DNA of 64,000 bases from Epinephelus fuscoguttatus (lineage: Eukaryota; Chordata; Actinopteri; Perciformes; Serranidae): positions 17,576,513 through 17,640,512 of the forward strand of contig NC_064758.1 in assembly GCF_011397635.1 (NCBI RefSeq), given 5' to 3'. The notes beneath the pieces were generated by a model. That model did no database searches. It saw only the letters and a program-made list of their open reading frames with translations, and was not told the origin of the DNA. The position numbers and the translations under genes are program-made. Shown in pieces: positions 1 through 16,605 of the stretch (its first letter is position 1; every line of letters starts with the position of its first letter).

Positions 1-535
1 AAAATTCACTGTCTTAACATCCAGTTTCAATCTGAGATGAGATATCTGACTTCTAATAGCACAAAATGATTGACAGGACAAAGATGAGGTAATGGTTTTA
101 AGAGGTGTAGAAATCGCCAAGTTCTTCAGACAGGATTATCAAGAGGTCATATTGCTTAATTACTTCAGGTCCTCCACCATTTTGGGACCTGACAAACTTC
201 AAAATACTAATATAATAATTGCTTTAAACTAAGAATAGTTTGTCTTTTAAATATGATGCAGGTTTTTCTCAAGACTTAATGAGCAATCTCTGTCCAATCT
301 TTGTGGATCTTTCAGGCTAAAATGTCCTTATATGTAAGCATGTACAGTTTGTATATATATCTCAGCCTCCCCTTCTGTAGTCTGTGTCTTGGTTAAGTTG
401 GGGTAAAAGTGCCCTTGTGACTGGTTGAAGTCTGTAGGATCATACAAGCCCACATCCACCATGTGGTGTGCATATTTAATGTGTGTTAATAATTGAAAAG
501 CCTATTGAAAGATTCACGCAGGCTGCAGCATGTGA

Positions 536-568
<33 letters not shown>

Positions 569-1898
569 CATGAAGTGTATGTGCGACACTTAGATGCACA
601 GTGTGTGAGATATACTGTGTGGGATTTTAATTGTTTGCAATTAAGCAAATCAACATGAGATCCATGTTTCATGAGAGTTATGAAACAGGACTTGACTCTA
701 CCTTAAGATAGATTTTCTATTTAATTGCTGATTTGCATTTAGTGGCTGTGGGGTTAAACCTTGTACATCCAAAGTGTGCCAAGAACAAAGAAAAACAAGC
801 TCAACTTTGGCTTAAAAAGGTATTAATTTATTTTATTCTGTCATAAATCCAGTAGTTCTGAGCATTACTTGAACCTGCAGAGGTCAGTTTTAGTATTAAA
901 TTGATAATACTTGCACTTGTGTCAGGATATTTGGATTCTGAAGGGTTTATTCTGAGGTCAGCAGACATCTTTACCTCCATCTCTTCATGGATCTGAGGAA
1001 TCTGTGTGATTTTGTATAAATCTTTATTCATCTATAAAGATAAATCCAATGGCGCTGCACACAAGCTTCACTCAAAAGCAACTGTTGTTTTTAAGTGTTT
1101 CATTGTGCATACATTTTAAGTGGAGCAGCCACATGCAGAATACGATAAGATCCCCTTTGTCCCTGTAACTAACAGTGTCCTCTTACTGTACGTCACAGCC
1201 CTTTGTATGCGGCGCTGACTGAACTCAGCTGGTGAGAAGGACCACAGAAGATTGGATGTGATATCTGGGACGACCTTTGACTTCACTCCTATAGCGCAGC
1301 AGGAGTCCGTCTGGTCTTTGAGGTGAACTGTGTGTGTCAGCTGTGAGTGTGTGTGTGAGGGAGAAAGTAAAATGGACTGACAGATTGTGTGTGTACATGT
1401 AGAATATGTGTGCGTATGTTCATACTGCACCCACACTGTAGATGCTGGGAGTGCAGACAGGCGGGGCGTTCCTGTGATGTCGGCCGTCTAAGCATCTGTC
1501 TGTATATCTGTCAATCTGTCATATGGATTGTTCTCCACTAATGCACAGACAAACCAACACACACACATTATAGTGCATATGACGACATGTGGAGTGGCTC
1601 ACACACCTCCTGTCAAACAAAATTTTTGCCACTTCAGCACCTTCCAAACGCACATACTGTACATGCAAACATGCAAAACCCCTTCATTAAGACATGGTTG
1701 CGGCACATGAATTAATGACATATAACCTACACGTAATAGACACTACACACTAATTATGCACTCACCCATTGAAACCACACAATTTGAGGGCGTCATCTTG
1801 GCCTTCAGGAAATACAAATCAACATTTTTCACCATTTCAAGATTCATACAACATGCAGCCATGCTTCGATCCTAAAAGCAAATTTTACACAATGATGG

Positions 1899-1932
<34 letters not shown>

Positions 1933-2620
1933 ATAGGTTTAGATTTACAACATGCACATTTGTCCCCCCACAATAAAAAAAGAAAGAAGCAGAGGACTTT
2001 ATTTTGACTAAATATAAAGACAATTCAAAAGGGGACCCCTAAATCCCATAGTGTTCAAACTAAACCTTCCCCCTTGTGTGTGTATGTGTGTATACATGCA
2101 CACTTTGATGCTTTCTCATACTCTATAGTTCCAGACAGCGCTACAGGGTTCCCCACTTCCTTCCACTTCATTGAGCCTCCCCCCACAGTACACACAGACA
2201 CGCACACGCGAACATTCTACCTCATGGCTAGTTTCTCAGACACAAAGGAATATTAATGTACAGTACACTGTGTCATTATATAGTTTTAAAGGGTCCGTAC
2301 ATCTCAATTAAAAGAATAAATTGTCAATATATATCCTCTGCTGAGACAAATGGGACCCCAGTGATACTGAAAGACTTGATTGGAATTGAGTTTCTGATGC
2401 TCACATGTTGGAGATTTAAAAACTGAAATGCTACATCTCTTTCCAGGTACAATGTCCTGCTTAGTCTTGATATTTGAAAGACTTCACAAAGAATAGTTTT
2501 CTTTGGTGACTATCTGTGTGGCTTAATAGCACAAAGAATTTAGTGAGAAAATGTTTTGTGATTTTGGTGAAATGATCCTTTAATATATAAAAGCTAAGAA
2601 AACAGCAAATGAGAAGAAAC
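1..2620. other. Intergenic, no gene recognised
   Basis: This stretch lies beyond the likely 3' end of the aldo/keto reductase gene. Short open frames exist on both strands, but none shows a familiar domain, codon bias or consistent splice signals. It holds two (TG)n microsatellites (about 538-567 and 1903-1930) and AT-rich sequence. It could include the distal part of another transcript's UTR, but nothing in the sequence shows that. Confidence 0.5.
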
Positions 2621-2624
2621 ACTT

Positions 2625-2630
2625 TTTATT
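2625..2630 (-). terminator. Candidate poly(A) signal of the aldo/keto reductase gene
   Basis: AATAAA is present on the minus strand about 735 bases after the reductase stop codon. It is the first canonical signal I noticed downstream, so the 3' UTR may run from 3365 to about 2610. This is an inference from the hexamer alone; AT-rich sequence produces such hexamers by chance. Confidence 0.35.
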
Positions 2631-3283
2631 TATCTTTACAACACACTTCTTCAAAGTGATTTGTATTCAATGTGAACATTAAATCCAACTCGAAATAGAA
2701 TAAAAAAAACCTTCAGAATTTCATTCATTTTACACCATATCTCACGTACACAATATAGAATAAATCAGTGTAAAAGCTTAAAACTAAACTTAAAACACTG
2801 AGCTTTTTCTTACTGCTGACACTAAAACACTAAATAGACGCTGGAATATAAGCATCTCAGTGCAAATATATTTAAGCCTGAGTGAGAAGCGTCCCTCCCA
2901 CATTAAAAAGCACTTAAGCAGTGTGAGCACACGCTGAAGGAGAAAAGTGTTCAATCTGTTTAACAGCATCATATATCCAGTGGGTAAAATAACGTCACTG
3001 AATATGAGGGACATTATTTGAGGATGTATAAAAGTAAAAAGAACAGATAAGTTCAAACTTGTATTTCCCCACTTCCTGAATGCTCTTTATAATGTATGAT
3101 GTAAAAAAAAAATGTGTAACAGAAGGTACAGTCTGTGTGTGAACAAACTAGTATGGATCAAAATCAACAAAAGCGGCAAAAAACCTTAATAGAGAATTTA
3201 ACAGATTTTCATAAGCATTTGCATTTTATTTTTTCCACTATGGGGCTGTTCTGTGTGAGATGTTTCTCCCCTCCTTTACTTTA

Positions 3284-3329
3284 CTCCTCCTCCTCCTCCT
3301 CCTCCTCCTCCCTCCCTCCCTCCCTCCTG
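3284..3329. repeat. (TCC)n/(TCCC)n microsatellite
   Basis: A run of TCC triplets passes into TCCC tetramers just beyond the reductase stop codon, inside its presumed 3' UTR. On the transcribed strand it is purine-rich. Confidence 0.9.
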
Positions 3330-3365
3330 TCACACCCAGTCAGTCAGCTTCCGACCGCCCCCTCT

Positions 3366-6300
3366 CTAGCTCCTGTACTCATCCCCGCAATCCCCAATGA
3401 GTGCCATGAGGTCCCTGGAACGTCTTGTCACTGCTTCAATGGCGGCATGATCTTCTGCCGTCAGCTTCAGGTCAGGGCTGCAGCTACGCAGACTGTCACT
3501 GATGTGTTGCCCCGCCCCTGCGACGCCGAGACGACAGCCCACAATGACCCCGCCCACCGCAGGGCGATCCAGCACATACCGTGTTGCCACGCTGGCCACT
3601 GAACAGTCGTGTCTCCTGGCAGCGGTCTCCAGGGCAACAAGGAGGTCCTGGAAAAGGCTCCAGCCACCCCAGGAGTTGATCATGGTCTTGTACTTGGAGA
3701 GGGAGGCGGTGTAGAGCTCCGCCCTGGAAGTGGGCTCCGTCTTCCCCAGATAACGCTCTGAGAGTAGACCACCAGCTTAGAGAGGACAGGGGTGGAGGAG
3801 AGAGGGAGACGAAGGAGTTAAAGGAGTCAGGGAGGGTGGAGTGGGCGTAAGCAGAGGAGGCAGTAGGGATGGAGGAAGAGAAGAGATGAGATGGAGAAGG
3901 GCGGAAGAGATGAGATGGAGAAGGGCGGAAGTGAGAGAAGGTAGAGAGGAGAACAAGATGGGAGGGGAGAGAGGGCGGAGATGGAGACCATTGAGGTCAG
4001 GAGGAGGATGGGATGCAGAGATGGAGGGAGAAGAAGAAGAAACGATGACAGAGGGGGATACAAGAGGAGAGAGGATGTGTCGTCACGTCCTCTGACTCCA
4101 TTTTAGAAACCCTCCATTTTACATCTTTACACCATGATGATAAATCTACTGTTCACACCATTAAACAGGAAGTAAACCTTCATCTTTGTAACTGCTCTAC
4201 ATCTCATAAAAACATTAATATATCATGACTGGATTTAAAGTTTAATGTGTTGTGTATCTCACCCAGGGTGCCGTACGTGAGGAGCTGGATGTTGTTAGCC
4301 AGACAGAACTGCTCCATCTTGGCTGCAGGTCGCTGGTCGATCAGAGAGTACTGAACCTGCAGGACAGACACATGAAATACATGTTTCATAGCTGCACTGC
4401 AGGAGAGAGTCAGACGGAGTGTTGTGCTAACGTGCAGGTGGGAGTGTTACCTGGTTGCTTGAGATGCGGATACCTCTGTTGGTGATCTCCTCCATCCTCT
4501 GTGTGTCAAAGTTAGTGAGGGCGAGCTCTCCTGAGGGAACAACAAGAACAAACAAGTCTTCTCAGAAAAAAAACAAAGATCCCTGATAACAGAAAAGAAC
4601 AAGAAACAGATCAAATTCACTTTTTTTGACACTTAAGACATACTTTCCTGCTGACAGAGAGTATGTGAATCCTTTAAATTGTGTGTGATCAGTATTAAAG
4701 CCTCATTTTTAAAATTATTCAGCTTGCTGTTAAAATGATCCAGCAGTTTTCACATAATCACACATGACATTTTTGACGTGATCCCTTCAATTTGATTATG
4801 AAGCTGTATTTGCATGGGACCAATATTACCTGTGGACCTCTAGTAATGTGTAATAATTGCAGAGGTTGTTCGTGATCTTAAAAGTCCCGTTTGAATCTGG
4901 CAGGTCCATATTTTGTCAAGTAAATTTTTTTTACTCCAAATTACCTACCACATTTCACCAAACACAGGTCATGTGATAATATTAGTCTCGTGCAAATTGG
5001 CATCTCTGTGATTTGGGGTTGTATTATTATTGTTACACAGAGCCCTGACATTATATCTGGAGAATAATGTCAATAACTTTATGCAACATACAGACTTTTT
5101 CTAATCCAATGTGAATGTGCTGCACGAAACACAGAAGTAGGGGGTAATTTCTGAAGTTCTGGAGTTCCTCTGGTAATACTAGTCCCGTGCGAATGGGGCT
5201 ATAGATGAAAAGTAGACCTTCTCAACAAAGTTAAAGGTAAAAGATTTTTTTTTTTTTTTTTTTTTACAGTAAACACTAATTAGAAAACGAAATTATTGTA
5301 AAAACATAAAAAAGCACAAAATGTATCAAACTTCAAACTTGTTGAGCTTGAAGGTTTATTCTCGACCTTGGAAACAGCAGCTTGATGAGACATAAAATCT
5401 CAACACAAGGACCACTTAGTTGGTGTTTTGGAGGCTTTCAACCACACTGCATGGCCTTCCACAGCAGGTGGAGTTTCTGCAGTTGAAAAATGTGGTTGAC
5501 AGCTTTAAAAACCCCAAGTAGGTGGAACTTTTCTGAAGACTAAGTATGACTCCTCCTGATGATGATGAGCTGATGAGGCCCATGAGATGCAGGTGAAAGC
5601 TTTAACAAAATAATCTTAACTCAAGGACCACTTATTATCTTTTTCCAAATGATCATTTCGAGGTCAAGAATGAACTCATCTCAAACATACATAAAATGCA
5701 GCCTATAGAAATAATAATATATTGCAGTTTACCAACATAGTGTATGTATGAATACTGTGTATGAAGTTCATTTGTAGATCTTTACAGTATTCATTGCGTA
5801 GCTCGCTGTACGTACGTATAACTCCCTCCTGCTGCAGGTCAGACAGGTGTCCCAGTGCGTCCAGGTATCTTTTGTCTCTATAGTCCCACCAGTGGAACTG
5901 AACACAGTCCAGACTGTCCACCTGCATACGGGACATGGAGCGCTGCAGCGCCTTCTCCACCACCTGCACACCCACACAGAGACACGTCAGCCCATGTTTC
6001 TACTGTTGTCAGTAAAAATAAAGACATAGAACCCATTTAATGTGTTTCATTCAACCTTAAGATCCAGATTCAGAAGTCTATCTGCAACAGAATTTAATTT
6101 AAATGTAATAACACAATAAAGAGACATGCAAAAAAAAACTAATTTTGATTTAGAATTCCACTGTCAGCCATGAGAATGAAGCTTTGAGGCTTCAAACTAT
6201 TCGGTACAGCTGTAATGTGTTCTGACCACTACTGATACTGGATCTTTGAGGGGAGAAATAACATACCACCAATAAATGTGATTTCTTGATGTGAATTGTT

Positions 6301-9300
6301 TTCACAGTAATAAAACAAAGCTCACAGAGGGAATCATTTAACGAGACACAACACCAACACATTTCCTGTGTATTTCCTATGCCGCTTCACATTGAGCGCG
6401 GTTACATGCACACCAATAAACCGATCATTATCTGATTTCTGGAGTTACCAGATTATTCAAGAGGTCATGTAAACAGCATGATCCGATATGCTTTAATCAG
6501 ATAAAAGCCATTATCTGATTATGAGAAATCGGATAAACACATCTAGCTTTTCCCCAACAGTCAGATTATTCGGTGCATGTATATCCTTTAATCTGGTTTC
6601 TTTCTGGTTTTGCTATTTTATACTCCCACTCCACTACATTTTAGAGGGAAATATTGTACTTTCTACTCCGCTACATTAATCTGACAGCTTTTGTTTCCTT
6701 TCAGATAAAGATTTTACATAAAATAATATATTTTATATTCTCAGTGTTTAAATTGTCACTTTTATTTTATCCTACTTATATGTTACGCACTTTGTGTGAC
6801 AGGCTTATATACAATACACTTTTATATTGCACTTTGCAGTACTTTTACTACGAATCTACCCAAAGTATGTAAAATTGGCTCCACATTGATAAACTACACA
6901 TTAGAATGCTCTCACATGTATTTGTTAATGATAAAAACAAACAGTACTGTAAGAATATAAGCTGTCAGCATGATGAGTGCTTTATTCTGCAAATATATGA
7001 CTTGCGTACTTCTCGAAGTTTTTCAAGGATATGAGTACCTACTATAACAGAAAGTTTGAGTTGTATGTCATGTACTTGGGGAGAAATCCAACTAAAGGAC
7101 TGAATCATGTAAACCAGGTTTTTCTTATTATCAGATTACTGAAGTGCATGTAAACACGTCAGACCGGATTATTACCATTACCTGATTATACACAGTTATC
7201 TGATTATTGTGTGCATGTAAACGTGCTCAGTGTTGAGTAGCCCAGTAAAGGTGATGCCTGGTTCTTTGTAAAGACACACACTGCTCTCTAGTGGATGAAA
7301 CTGGTCTTACTGTAAGACATGGCAGATTGAGTGCGAGTATCACTCTTGTCTCGACACATTTGTCAGCGGCTCACCTTGCGGTCCATTGGTCCTGTCCTCG
7401 GCACGAATTTGGTCAGACCCTGCAGAGGGACATCACTCCCAGAGGATTTGTACTTCTATCGATCAGATAAAGAGTAAGAAAAATTATAATTACAAACTAC
7501 AAATGTGAATTGAGCTATGTCTTGCTTTTGTAGCTGGCACTTACATATTGTCATCTATTGATTTAATATCTTGTAAATTATTAAATACTGCACAATTGTT
7601 TTTTTATCTGCCGGAATTACTGTACAGCAACTTATTTAGAAATGATGCAGGAGGTATATGTTGATCAGTGAATTGTAAGGCGACAAGAATCTGGAAAGCA
7701 TGTGTAATAAGGTAAAATGTGAGACAGAGAGAAAAACTGGTTGGGGGGAGAAAAGAGCTCTCTGTCTCTCTGCACATTATTCCAGGTGAGCGGCTGAGAC
7801 CATGGTCGATACCATTAGACTGTCACAGCACATCAGCCACAGAGACTCTGATCTAAGCCACACCGGGACCCGTGAGTGTGTGTGCATGTGTGTGTTAAGA
7901 AGAATGGCAGAGAAAGCATTAGCTCCTCCTCAATGCTTCTGTGAGTGCTTATGTGTGAGCACAGTGTTGGAGCATTTCTTAATGCATGTGTTGAGTATCT
8001 GCAGCTCTGTGGAGAACAGACACTAACAGCTGGATGGACAAATCAATAACTAGGAAGGACTGAGCTTACACGGTCACACAGTATGAATGACAACTGTGTT
8101 CGTCACACTTACCTCAAGAAAACTGTATTCAATTATACAGTTTCTCCTGAATGCTGTTAGTTTACTTAAATGTAAAAAAAAATATATGTTATGGAAATTT
8201 ATTTCTGGCTTATATGCAACTATTTAAATGTTTTTTTTCTGAGTTATGGTCATTTTCACTTCATTGCTGTTCCAAAAGACAATTCTAGGAATGCTTTTGG
8301 GAGAATTTACAAACAAAACAGTGTTTTTTCAACAAGCAGCCTGTTTTCTTATGGAACCTGTTTCCTTTTCTCTGTATCTGTTTCTTGCACATGTCACACA
8401 CACAAACAGTGGCCTCTGTGACACACTACCTTCAATCTACAACAGTGCATCAGCTCCCTCTTGTGTTTTATGTGGATGGATCAGGGGAAAGAGATCACAT
8501 CTCACTGTGTGATGATCACTGATGTCTACAGATATTCCCAGTCATCAGCTAAACTTAATTTACGTTTACATGTAAATTTATATTTGTTTTTTGTATTGTT
8601 TCATTTTTTGTTCATTGTTTTTTTTTTTAGGTTCCATACTGATTCTTTTTTTTTCAACACATGGAGTAGCATTATTGCCAAATTTTAAAACATTAAATCA
8701 GACATGGGTACAATTAGGACACTTCTTGTACAGGGCCTTTGTTGCATGCCATCCACATCAATTAACTACTATTATTATTAATTATAATAATATATAATAT
8801 AATATAATATAATATAATACAATATGTTATAATATAGTAATTATTATTATTACAGTTTTTAACAGTTATTCAGGGGACAAGACACTTGAGTTACATAGCT
8901 TTTAGCCAACAGTGAGGTTTATTTTGAAATCTGCACAAACTAAATAAAATGATTCATAGTACACCTGATTATCATTTCATTATTCTCATCTTTGCCACTG
9001 AATCACTCCTTATGATGTCATGTATTGAAGAGACAGAAACTGAACGAAACTGAACAAAACAGCAAGACAGACGACACGCATGTGTAAGCAAATAAATTTA
9101 TCACACTTTGTAAAAATGAATACCTTCAAGTGTGTGTGTGTGTGTGTACCTTGTTGAATTGTCCAAATATATCCTCTGCAGGCCCATAAATGTCTGCCAT
9201 GTCAAATGTGGTCAGACCAGCGTCTACGTAGGCCTGCATGGCCTCAACTGGAGAGACAAGAGGGAAACATTTAGAGATTAAATGCATATATAGTTCATCA

Positions 9301-10332
9301 TCATTATTATTATTATTATTATTATTTGTAGTTAAGATTTCTATTTTCCTTTATTTTGACACTTCTTTTCCTCACTTACTGTACTTCCTTTCCTTCCCTT
9401 TCTTTAGCACCGACTGGATCCTTTCACTCTTGTTCACTCATTAACCTGACTGAGTTCACCTGTTCCCCCCGATTTAAACCCTGAACACCACTTCACTCAT
9501 TCTGTCTTCATCATAAGCAGTTTCTTTCCCATTAGTTTATCCTGTCCATCATAATTTCACTGAGCATTGTTTATCCTGATGGACATTTGTTTACTTTGAT
9601 TTAAGTTCTAATTTTGTATTTGTTTCTTTCAGATTTAAACCCCTGACTGATCCTCCTCCTCCTCAACATTATCATCATAAAACAGCAGTTAGGCTATGCA
9701 AAAGGCAGCCCAGTTGGAGAGAGTAAGTTGCAAAATCACATTTTCATTAATATTATTTGTGTCTGAATCTACTTGACCTTTAAATGTTTTCTTGAGCTCG
9801 TTCAAGCTGTTCCAGTTTTTGTTACACTATGGGACACAGCCTTTCTGCACAACCTTTGCACACTGGCAACTGAGGGACCTTGAAACATGGCCTAGTTTAT
9901 CTGCTTTAATCACAATAATCTGTTAACTGCTGTAGCAGCATGGTATGGTGTAATAAGTGGCAGTCCATAAGCTAAAATAAGATGACAGTGTACCCTCTTC
10001 CTGTGTTTTAATTATTGCATTTTTAAACTGGCACAGTCTGGTTTGACAAGTGTACCATCTAAACTTCATGATGTCTATTAAGTGATTGAATGTATCATAA
10101 AGTATCTGAACAAGTGTATTGATTGTTTTCTTTTCTAAGCTGTTGATCCTGTCTATGGAGTCCCCAAAACACCAAGATGCTTTGAAAATGTCTGCACCCA
10201 TGTTATAGGTTAATGTTCACCTGCTTTGGCATTATCCACCGCTCCGTGCGCCCCGGACACCTGCCACATCCCGTTCAGCACACGACAGATCTCCAGACCT
10301 CCGGACAGTCTCACTTTGGGCACCGTGGACAT
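3366..10332 (-). CDS. Aldo/keto reductase, seven exons, 340 residues
   Basis: This is a complete NADPH-dependent aldo/keto reductase (TIM barrel), presumably a cytosolic carbonyl reductase; its substrate cannot be read from the sequence. Coding exons (minus): 10221-10332, 9150-9247, 7375-7455, 5816-5963, 4451-4530, 4263-4356, 3366-3775; all phases fit and the total is 341 codons with the stop. The AKR catalytic tetrad is visible: D53 and Y58 (FDMADIYG), K86 (LTKFVP) and H121 (VQFHWWDY). Further family marks are the ALTNFD strand, SSNQVQYSLI and a C-terminal VIVGCR cofactor segment. The motifs resemble microbial/plant-type AKRs more than vertebrate AKR1, AKR7 or Kv-beta, and I know of no mammalian counterpart. 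The start is the ATG in the first exon (MSTVPKV). It lies tail-on to nsun5 on the same strand. The last acceptor is AAG, which is acceptable, but the exact first residue after it is less certain. Confidence 0.9.
3779..4076. repeat. Polypurine tract with a 24-bp tandem duplication
   Basis: About 300 bases in the last intron of the reductase gene are almost entirely A/G on the plus strand, hence pyrimidine-rich on the transcript strand. A 24-bp unit is repeated exactly at 3881-3904 and 3905-3928. The tract runs up to the final acceptor and may act as a very long polypyrimidine tract. It could also adopt triplex structure. Confidence 0.85.
5330..5690. repeat. Unclassified repeat-like segment in a reductase intron
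   Basis: Two related blocks, around 5398-5420 and 5618-5640, share the core CTCAA-CAAGGACCACTTA-like string in direct order, and the segment is bounded by copies of GAGGTCAAGAATGA-like sequence. It resembles an old dispersed repeat. I cannot assign a family. Confidence 0.3.
6397..7226. mobile_element. Non-autonomous DNA transposon (MITE-like) with inverted ends
   Basis: The ends match in inverted orientation: GAGCGCGGTTACATGCACAC on the left against TGAGCACGTTTACATGCACAC read from the right. Sub-terminal motifs such as ATCTGATTA and CATGTAAAC recur in both halves. The ~830-bp interior has no transposase-like frame. It sits in the intron between the third and fourth reductase exons. No target-site duplication was clear, so the superfamily is left open. 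Confidence 0.65.
8755..8840. repeat. AT-rich simple repeat (ATAAT)n
   Basis: Tandem TATTA/ATAAT units form an imperfect run inside a reductase intron. There is no coding content. Confidence 0.8.
9299..9327. repeat. (TTA)n microsatellite
   Basis: A short run of TTA triplets lies in the first reductase intron, next to a (TG)n run at 9130-9148 that abuts the donor site of exon 2. Confidence 0.85.
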
Positions 10333-10640
10333 CCTGCTGCTGGTGCCGGGGAAGTAGCTGCTTTAGACGGGTTTGACAAAATAACGTGATGGACAAAAGA
10401 CACACTTGTCAGTCAACTTCATGCATTCACCTGTTAAAACCTGCAGGATATAAACAGCTGCAAAAAAATTACTTCACGTTTCTGCCAAGACGCAGCCGAC
10501 CAGCCGCCAGGAAAAACAAACTTCAGCTCACAACTGTTACAAAATATTTTGCGTAAGTGCGTTATAAAAGCCACGAGTGTTTGAACCAATCGCTGACTGT
10601 TTAGCCGGAAGTACACTTCTTCTTCTATAGCAGGTTAGCT
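10333..10640 (-). promoter_or_regulatory. Presumed aldo/keto reductase promoter (ETS and CCAAT motifs)
   Basis: The region directly upstream of the reductase ATG contains CCGGAAGT (10605-10612), a strong ETS/GABPA-type site, and a CCAAT box (10586-10590). There is no obvious TATA box. This arrangement is usual for housekeeping promoters. The transcription start itself cannot be placed. Confidence 0.45.
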
Positions 10641-10871
10641 GTTGCTTTGCTGCCCCCTGCTGGATAAAAACTGTCACTGGAGAAACACAAAACACCTGAA
10701 CCAGTTTTTTAAAAACTTTTTGCAATAAATCCAAAAATAATGACACAGAGACGTAATACAGTAAAAAATAATCTTTACTTTTCTGTCACATTCTCCACAT
10801 TAATAGAGCTCTCTACATAACACACTCCCTCCAGACAACATGCTATAGCAGTCCCGTTTCAAACTCTTCCA

Positions 10872-14760
<3,889 letters not shown>

Positions 14761-15360
14761 CTACCTAAAGATAATATTAGTGCACTTTGTTCATTTTACT
14801 GTAACTAATATTACACACCTTACATATGAAACACGTTAAAAGTCATATTCTAAAAAAAATAGTAAATATTTTTATTCTATTTTTATCTTTGCTCCTTTTG
14901 ACTGCACTTTTGCTATTCTAATGATTTTTTTTTTATTATAAAGTATATACAATTGCAATTAATTTAGTATTTAATTTCACATTTTGTATCTTTTTTCTCT
15001 TTATTCTTTTTCTGTATCTTTGTATCTTTTATTGCTCTGTAAAGCACTTTAAGTTGCCCTTGTGTATGAAATGTGCTATACAAATAATGCTGCCATGCCT
15101 TCCTTGATTTCCCATGGCCATTTTGGTACTAAATAAGTTTTCTGTTACTAGTAAATTTTATTCTTCCTAATCCTTTCAATCTGGGATGTACGACATAAAT
15201 TACTTTATATACTTAATTAGTCATCCTGTCACCCTTTTGAGTGACTGTTCTCAGCCGATCACAGTATTAATTATACTCAAACTAAGATAGCGCTCTTGGA
15301 AAACAGAAATTAACATGAAAACCATAGGCTTCAGGTACAGGAAACTGTGAAGAGAATAGC
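14761..15360. other. Spacer between nsun5 and the Myb-hAT gene
   Basis: AT-rich sequence with no open frame of note. A stretch near 15040-15080 (AAAGCACTTTAAGTTGCC...ATGTGCTATACAAATAA) resembles a common teleost LINE/SINE 3' tail. Nothing else was seen. Confidence 0.45.
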
Positions 15361-15366
15361 TTTATT
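15361..15366 (-). terminator. Candidate poly(A) signal of the Myb-hAT gene
   Basis: AATAAA lies on the minus strand about 1.24 kb after the stop codon at 16606. The intervening sequence holds no further Myb-family exon that I could find. Placement is by hexamer only. Confidence 0.35.
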
Positions 15367-16605
15367 CTTTAATATACAACATACATTCTCTGGATATTTC
15401 CATGTGGCGACACAAGGGGTGAAAGGACTCAAGTTCACTCTGATGTTTATTACCTGTGATCAATCATCACTGCTATAAAATCAGTCAGCTGTCATTCAAT
15501 ATAAACTTTAGTTTTTTTAAAAGCATACCCATCTAATAATGTCAACATAAAATACAGAGTGACTTTTCCCATCAACCCCATCAAACATCACAGTCCAGTA
15601 AAGAACAAAACAATTGAACGTCAAGGCTTTCGAGAAAGCAACGCATTGTGGCAACTTTGAAGCATTGCTGACCAATAACCAATGTAAAATATACACAAAT
15701 TGTAAAAAGACTAAGACAATACACATGGCTTTTACAAAAAGCTGAAAAAGTGCAGCCTCTCATTTAATTTACTGTCACCTGATACACAGTCTGTCTGCAC
15801 TTACTGTATAACATACACAACAAATAAATTACAAGGAAGAACAAAAACATGATTACAAAAATGTACAATGCATTGTCTGGCACTCCTAAATTTTTACATG
15901 AAAACATTACTCATTTTTTGCTTTAGGTACTGAATAGCCACACTGTGTAGGAGTACAGCAATAAATATCCACTTTCTGCGTAAAGAAAACACAGGCTGAT
16001 GTTAAAGGTATAAAGGTATATGTGGGTGTGCACTGTCTGACACACTGGGTTTTTTTTTATATTACCAGTAGGAGTCACAAAATCAGAGAATATTTCAAAT
16101 CCTACACATCAGGACTTCGACCACAGATGCATTTTCTCCTTTGTCTTTGAAAGGTTAGCGGCAGCAAAAGTTTTTCCGAGAATTCTTGTTCTAAAGGCAT
16201 TTTAATTCTCACTTCATATTACATTTTTAGTGTTGCATTATGCTCAAGTATGGGAAGTATTTAATACATACTGCTTGAAATGCAGTTCAGCTACTTTTTG
16301 TGAAGAGAAGCGACCTTTTACTTTCACTTTCATAGAGAATTGACTACAGTCTGTACTCATCCTGCTGGCTGCCATTGTGCTGCATCTCGTTATTTCTGCA
16401 AAACGGATATTTTGAGTAGCTTGCCCTTATCTTCAATGTACTTGTAATATATTTTGCTGCTGTTAACTCCTATTGCAAGGTTGAAACATTGTTGTTCTCA
16501 AGTACCTGATAGTGATAGTGTTAGCTGGATGTGAAAGCATAGTATTGAGTACAGAAAAGCAAGTGTGGAGGACAGAATAACCAGAACCAATAATCACTTA
16601 ACTCA

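Noticed and set aside
828-3056. Several 60-106 codon open frames in the first 3 kb
   Set aside because: They have no domain similarity, no supporting splice signals and several are built from CA/GT runs. They are not supported as genes.
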